From: Leptidea sinapis
Lineage: Eukaryota; Arthropoda; Insecta; Lepidoptera; Pieridae
DNA length: 64,000 nucleotides
Direction of reading: 5' to 3'
Assembly (NCBI RefSeq): GCF_905404315.1
Contig: NC_066312.1
Coordinates: 7,241,001 to 7,305,000 of the forward strand
Part shown: positions 58,660 to 64,000 of the stretch, piece by piece
Layout of the letters: each line of letters begins with the position of its first letter
Numbering within the stretch: position 1 is the first letter of the stretch
The notes under the pieces: generated by a model
Databases searched by the model: none
What the model was told of the DNA's origin: nothing
What the model saw: only the letters and a program-made list of their open reading frames with translations
Position numbers and translations under genes: made by a program

Positions 58660-59110
58660 TGCAGTTTGCAGTATGCTGATCGCGGGTCTTGGTATGAAAG
58701 TCTCCAAAACAAAAATCATGGTGGTTACAAAGAAAGAGGCTGTAAATCCAGTGATTTCTGCAGAAGGTAAGGTGCTAGAACGGATGCATAAATATAAGTA
58801 TCTGGGTACATAGGTGAAGGAAAACTGATACAGTGATTCTGAAATAAAAACCCGCATTGAAATCGCTCTTAGTGACTCTAATTACATGAAAACTACACTC
58901 GCAGCCTGTAGAATGGTTGCCTATCTAGGTCACGGACTTAGGCGTGAGTTTCTTCAGATGATAAGTGGGCGCAACAAAAGATATTGGGCGTACAAAGAAG
59001 TGCTGTGTAATATCCAGGAATGGACTGGAATCACAACCAAAGACCGGGTAAAGTAAGGTAGAAGTCTGAGGAAACCTCAAAAGTCCAGGTGGAGCTGATG
59101 ATGATAGTTA
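58660..59110 (+). mobile_element. RTE-like LINE fragment
   Basis: The sequence reads GLGMKVSKTKIMVVTKKEAV, VLERMHKYKYLGT, then EIKTRIEIALSDSNYMKTTL, the region after the reverse transcriptase active site. It ends with AGCTGATGATGATAG. It has a stop and a frameshift. Confidence 0.75.
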
Positions 59111-59505
59111 TAATTACATAATTCATGATTATAGTTTTTTTTTAATTACAATTGCTTTTATTGACATATTTTGTTAAAATTATGATCGTGTCATAAAAAC
59201 TTATCACAGTCACTAAAAATAAATAAATAAATAAGTACAACTATATACACATTAGAATATTAATATAATATATATATCTATTAAACATACGCAAACTACA
59301 CTAAAGTTAAATACGTTACTTTATACACACTAACGTATTTTGAATGATTTATAACATTTGGCCGTTGAAATGTTTAATTAATTCATTAAATTTATTATGA
59401 ATGAAAGAAGGAACCTAGATATATCTTGCATTTAAATTAGCATATCTCATTCTACCCTTTGATAGTGTAGTAAAACTTCGAACTGTCAATATTTAAACAT
59501 ATTTA
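59111..59505. other. AT-rich, nothing recognised
   Basis: Low-complexity sequence. Confidence 0.45.
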
Positions 59506-59821
59506 TAACGGCCGTACCCAATATTCCGTCTATTTCTTACTTGAGATAAAAAATCGCAACTATCGTTAACTTTTCTGTCTCAATAAACTTATCGACGGTA
59601 ACTCACCTTATCCGTACACGCCGTCTGTCAATGGGACGACGTATAGCTTACCAGCGATAGAATTTTGTGTGGAAATTGCAATTCACGCGTCCCAATATTA
59701 GGCGATAAGAATGACTTATCGGGTATATTGGGACAGCTTCAGATTATTGACAGCTAATTACTGACATTAGAAGGTAGTAATTTATTTCTATCTGTAGACA
59801 GTATATTGGGAACGGTCGTAA
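59506..59821 (+). mobile_element. ACGGCCGTTCCCAATAT MITE
   Basis: It starts TAACGGCCGTACCCAATATT and ends ATTGGGAACGGTCGTA, with a full-length interior. Confidence 0.8.
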
Positions 59822-60144
59822 GACATTACTAATAATAAAGGCATTGTAAAGTTTCTTCAAGTTTGATTACTTCGCCCTGTAATATAATTCTGTAGTGACA
59901 AATATAAGATAAGAACAAAAAGTTTTAATCTTGGAATAACTTTACTGCACGTTTATAAGTAACACAGATTATATATTATATTCAAACAAATATCAATTAC
60001 CAAAATGTAGACATTGCTTGGCTTTTATTTGAAAGCCTATTTCGAATTACATCATTCGTTGATCCGTGGTATAGTCATATATATGGGTTTATGTTATTTT
60101 ACTTGCCACGTCATTTGAAGCTTATTTACTTAGATAATTTATAC

Positions 60145-60360
60145 GTCTAGATGGAGCCCCTTGCTGTCAGGCGTATGCAACAGGCCAGGTTTATTACCCT
60201 AGTGTGCATGACAAGCTATGCCTCACACACGAGAAATATATGTTCCTTGTTTAACTTTGTTAACAATTCCCGGCATTTTATTTCAACGTGTCCTAATGTG
60301 TCACTGTCTATCTATATTACGTACCTATATATTAGATCTAGTATAGACGTATAAATTATC
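60145..60360 (+). repeat. Repeat D
   Basis: This is a diverged copy with CCCTTGCTGTCAGGCGTATG, AACAGGCCAGGTTTATTACC and GACGTATAAATTATCTAAG. Confidence 0.65.
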
Positions 60361-60867
60361 TAAGCTAATTTTATAAAGATTTCATAATATTTGTGATCAC
60401 TCATGTACAATAAACAAGTATACTCATAATCACGGTCTTAAAGTTGTCTAAAGCAAACCTTCCTACGCGTCTATTTGGCAAAGCTTTTGTTCACTTGTGT
60501 TCCGACCGCGCTTTGAATATAACGCCACGCAATGAAAAAATATTGAGTGAAAATCTGTTCAAATAACAGCATATCCAAACTTAATAAGTATGCAGTGTCC
60601 TATTTCAGGCAAGTGTCCCTTTAAATTAACATAATTGACGTTTTTAATCATTTTGCTAAATAACTACATTTCAATTGCTAAGACAAAATGTTCTTGTCTC
60701 GTCTTAGCGTCCATCTCTTTCGTACATTTCGCAAAATAACCAATGAACTTCTTATGAGTGTTTACAATAGACTTTGAACATAACTGCTACGAAATTAGTT
60801 GTAAATTTGAATGAATGTTTTAATGTTATCTATATAACTTAATTGATATTTTTCTAGTTACTTATAG
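60361..60867. other. Nothing recognised
   Basis: No coding frame or repeat was found. Confidence 0.45.
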
Positions 60868-60881
60868 CGTACTATAAATAT

Positions 60882-60923
<42 letters not shown>

Positions 60924-60960
60924 ATATTTATAGTATATATATATATATATATATATATCA
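60868..60960. repeat. Long TA tract inside an inverted repeat
   Basis: ACTATAAATATCAA precedes and TTGATATTTATAGT interrupts a TA array, so the sequence can fold on itself. Confidence 0.9.
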
Positions 60961-61032
60961 ATGGCCGTTGCTAATGAAATTACTGGCTAATGAGACTCAA
61001 TATCTTATGTGTCAAATTGACCAGCGCAATTG
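60958..61032 (+). repeat. Dispersed repeat family A, partial
   Basis: Only the middle part is present, directly after the TA palindrome. Confidence 0.6.
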
Positions 61033-61586
61033 AAAATTGAAAGACTTGTCCCGAAAATTTCCCACGTTTACATGGTCATATTCTTAGCTTTATTTATGGG
61101 CAAAAATTTAAGCTACATTCAGCAAAAAAATATTTCGAATAAGCGAATATAAATATACACTTTTACATTTTATGTACATTACGGCTCCTTGCGGCTATTA
61201 CTAAAAGAAATAATAAAACAATATTGAACTATTACATTACTAAAGTCTTAACTCAAAAACATAAGGGATAGGTACGTTTCTTGAGTTAGTTTATCGCGTT
61301 ATATTTTTAGTACTTTTTCACACGTTTATGTAATGAAAAGCATACATAGGGTGAGTTATGGCAATTTATCAACAGAGGGTCTTTAGAGTTGGATCGTACA
61401 AGCTCAATTTCTAGTCTGTTGTTCCTAGTAGTTCTTTATTTTATCACTTAAGGGGATGGTAGGCCTCAACGGCTAGGGTGTTGATATATTACTCAGTCTG
61501 TTAGAATAATTGATCATTGATCAAAATAGTTGATAGTAATCCATTTTAAAATACCCATTTAAAGGTTTTACTACACAAAAACTAGT
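61033..61586 (-). other. Awh: Probable Arrowhead 3' untranslated region
   Basis: It follows the stop codon on the minus strand. AATAAA-type signals occur near 61437 and 61088 (minus strand). The extent is inferred. Confidence 0.4.
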
Positions 61587-61666
61587 TTACACTTCACTCT
61601 GCATGCAGTGTATCGAGGAGTCTTCTGACAACTCATCCATTGAAGAATCCGTGAACGAAGTTCCAT
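61587..61666 (-). CDS. Awh: Arrowhead terminal exon
   Basis: The acceptor is TTTTACTTTCAG. The exon encodes GTSFTDSSMDELSEDSSIHC, MQSEV and TAA at 61587. The Ser/Asp/Glu-rich tail ending QSEV matches the Lhx6/8 class. Confidence 0.9.
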
Positions 61667-63487
61667 CTGAAAGTAAAACAATAGTTTTGTAATCGGTGCT
61701 ATTCATTACTAGCCGTACTAGCCACAATAAGAGACAGTTAAACTATTACATAAGTTTGTCACTTGAAATCAATGACGTTCTATACATATATAAAAACCAC
61801 GCCATATAAAAACAAAGCCGAAATATAGAACATGGCACAAATTACACCAGATTACCGTTGTTGTTTTCTCCAGTTGCTTAAAATATGCTATCATACTCTA
61901 AATGATATGACCTTATATGTGTATAGACCGTAATTGCTTCAAATCTTCGGTTTATAAATATATTTAATGTAGAACAACTATTATGGATTACATCAACAAT
62001 GATTCCATATCTCTCTGAATTACTTTTTGGGCTTCCGTACCCGAACGACAGCCCACGGCAACTCTTTGCCAGCAGGCAATAATGACCGCAATTTAGCTGA
62101 AATTTTGAGTATGTATAACAATTGCTGCTATTCGTATACCGACAAATAAAAAAAAATTATGTATATGTAAAATGACCCTAAGTACAATTTAGATGAATAT
62201 ATAAAATATAATATCCAAGCTGCACGGTCTATACCAAAATTTTTGCATAAAATGAGTTTTTTTAAATACAAGATAAGTGCGAGTTTGACATTCAATTCAA
62301 TTCGTTTTGGTGGAAAACAAACATTACCGATATGTGACACAGGACGATATGTCGTAGAAAGAGAGCCTGAAATCTGCAGCCCGAAACTTTGCCATCAATA
62401 TTATTTTAGGCGCTACAGGAGCAAGCTTTCATACTCGAAGAATTGTAAATTAATAGCACGTAATGAGTATAACTTTAGTATTTGCTTTGATTGGCGCGAG
62501 TGTTACACATTTAAATAAAACACAGTTTAAAGGATTTAAACGCGTGTAATTGTAACCGTGTTTTTACGTTAGTATTTTCGTAAAAGTTACATTTTTATTA
62601 TTATTTTAGTTAACCCGATGTTTCGTGACTGAATAAAGCCGATTTAAATAAACACAGTAATTAATAATGTCTCATGAAAGTTTTAATAATTTAATATTAT
62701 TATTAGAGTATTTAGGCTGTGTTTAAATAGTAGGCTTTATGGCTGATTCTTTCATAAGTTTATCTTTTGTCGTAAACGTTTCAGCTTAATATTCCCGCAT
62801 GCTCTTTATAAAAAATCGTGGCTTGAAAATTTCTTTCTTACTTAGGGAAACGGAAGTCAAAAAAATAATTACGAGCAGTTACGAAGACCAAGGGGAAGAA
62901 AGAACACAATTAAATTGTCAGATAGGCTTATTTTTGTAATAATATATATAAGGTAGTGTTGCAATAAATCCATACCTATTGGAACAAAAGGTGGCTTGTT
63001 CTGGAAAGAATATGTAAGGTGAAGGTTGATGGGTCTGCCAAACCCCACATCAGGATCCCTCATCACTGTGAACAATACAGACAGACATATAAAATCATAC
63101 GAACTTTCAAAATATATTACTCTTTCATACAGAACTTAAACATATTCGCAGGGGCAGATTTAAAACAAACGCTGTGCAAGTGGCTTAGACTTATCAGAAA
63201 TATGTCGCAATGAATTCAAGTTGTAAGATTCATGTCTTTCTTACCTTGGCTTTGTTTCCCCTTCCCTGTGTGCTGGTGTTTCTTTTGCCGAGCTCTGCTG
63301 TTTTGAAACCATACTTGTGTCACTCTCTTGCTAAGTCCTGTTACTTGTGCAATCCTCTCCAGATCTTGACCATCTGGATTTGAGTCGAGCTGGAAGTTGG
63401 CCTGCAAGACCTGCAGCTGTTCTTCGGTGAATGTTGTGCGTACCCTCTTCGCCTTACTCTTGTGGTAGCCCTCGGAGTCACAGCCAT
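61587..63487 (-). CDS. Awh: Arrowhead, LIM-homeodomain transcription factor (last three exons)
   Basis: This nuclear LIM-homeodomain factor belongs to the Lhx6/Lhx8 class; in flies it is needed for imaginal tissue and some neuron fates. Three minus-strand exons join with phase 1 at every junction: 63487-63245, 63065-62976 and 61666-61587. The first opens DGCDSEGYHKSKAKRVRTTF, the linker after LIM2, and carries the whole homeodomain with QVWFQNSRARQKKH. The second carries GFGRPINLHLTYSFQNK, a conserved class motif. The third encodes FTDSSMDELSEDSSIHCMQS and ends SEV-stop, the conserved tail. The two LIM domains must lie right of 64000. The 1.3 kb intron before the last exon holds no recognised gene. 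Confidence 0.95.
61667..62975. other. Arrowhead intron
   Basis: This is unassigned AT-rich sequence. A 91-codon plus-strand frame at 62243-62518 has no recognised domain. Confidence 0.6.
62976..63065 (-). CDS. Awh: Arrowhead 90-base exon
   Basis: The acceptor is TTGTTCACAG and the donor ATAG|GTATGG. The length is a multiple of three with phase 1 on both sides, so it could be skipped without breaking the frame. It encodes MRDPDVGFGRPINLHLTYSF then QNKPPFVPI. Confidence 0.88.
63245..63487 (-). CDS. Awh: Arrowhead homeobox exon
   Basis: The acceptor is TTGTATGCAG and the donor CAAG|GTAAGAAAG. The exon carries the complete homeodomain, from RVRTTFTEEQLQVLQANFQL through GLSKRVTQVWFQNSRARQ, followed by a basic tail. 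Confidence 0.96.
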
Positions 63488-64000
63488 CTGCATACAAGAT
63501 AGAGTAAAAAGTGAATTAAAGCTTTGCTTAAAACGTTAATAGCGTCTGTTCCATCCATAGTTTTGTCACCCAGGAACATTTCCAGTGCCATGAACTTATA
63601 TAATAGTTTCTAGGTCTTTACGATCATTTAAAGCGTTTTTAAATTACTAAAGTCCGCCAACAACAACAAATTTGCGTTCAAGACAATTCGGTACAAATTA
63701 TTTTGTATGATTTTGAATTGATTAGTTTGAATGATTTCAACAACTTATCAGGGATAGAGCCTGATAATTTCGTAAGTCTAACTTTACTACAAAATATTCT
63801 TAAAATCAATTATTTATTGCTGGCATTTTCATACACACAGATTGAATTTAAAAAAAATATTTTTGGCAAACACAAAATCTAAGTATAATTTTTTAATAAT
63901 GATTATATTGGAAATTGATCTATATTAACTTGAGTAAAATTACCTAATATTTTAAGAGCCAATTTGTATAAATCATAACTTGCTCTAGCTCCAGGTTGTA

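Noticed and set aside
60151..60354. 67-codon plus-strand frame
   Set aside because: It lies within repeat D and has no domain.
63943..64000. Possible minus-strand exon ending at TTAG|GTAATT, reading QPGARASYDLYKLALKIL
   Set aside because: It is too short at the window edge, has no recognised family, and does not match a LIM domain of Arrowhead.

Overview
The window is nuclear DNA of an insect, almost certainly a moth or butterfly. It is AT-rich, its genes are split by long introns, and it is packed with repeats typical of Lepidoptera: LEP1-type Helitrons (TC...CTAG ends, TTTG tract), CR1, RTE and Zenon-like LINE tails, tRNA-derived SINEs and mariner/Tc1 elements. No prokaryotic gene, CRISPR array, rRNA or functional tRNA gene was found.

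Three host genes can be assembled exon by exon, with matching splice phases. (1) A divergent mitochondrial ATP synthase gamma-subunit gene lies on the minus strand. Its five recognised coding exons run from 32522 down to 13675, with about 19 kb of transposon-filled introns; the first coding exon was not found. (2) A phenylalanine-4-hydroxylase gene (PAH, Henna in flies) lies on the plus strand at 43765-49863. It has five exons with an ACT domain followed by the catalytic domain; only a short N-terminal exon is missing. (3) The 3' part of the LIM-homeobox gene Arrowhead (Lhx6/8 class) lies on the minus strand at 63487-61587. It comprises the homeobox exon, a 90-base exon and the terminal exon; the LIM exons lie beyond the right edge. 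Two weaker plus-strand candidates are a terminal exon of a membrane transporter-like protein (5599-5734) and an unrecognised two-exon coding stretch (37321-37662).

The main structural event is a recent large duplication. Bases 1-4543 repeat 20397-26213 at roughly 99 percent identity. The left copy begins inside a copy of a gamma-subunit exon, and both copies stop matching at the same point inside an RTE fragment. The geometry fits a direct tandem duplication of about 20 kb whose junction is near 4543; only the tail of the left unit is visible. An apparently intact mariner (21157-22451) sits in the right copy only, so it probably inserted after the duplication.

Layout: 1-4543 is the left duplicate. 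4544-13600 holds an orphan transporter exon, LEP1, two deleted mariner-like elements, decayed LINEs and a Harbinger remnant. 13675-32522 is the gamma-subunit gene with its intronic repeats, including the right duplicate. 32523-43764 is mostly repeats and unassigned AT-rich DNA. 43765-49863 is PAH. 50100-57500 is a transposon nest: a MITE, a near-full-length CR1, and a LINE inserted into a pogo/Tigger element. 57500-61500 is unassigned DNA with MITEs and a TA palindrome. 61587-64000 is Arrowhead. The genes share no evident pathway; they are neighbours in a repeat-rich region.
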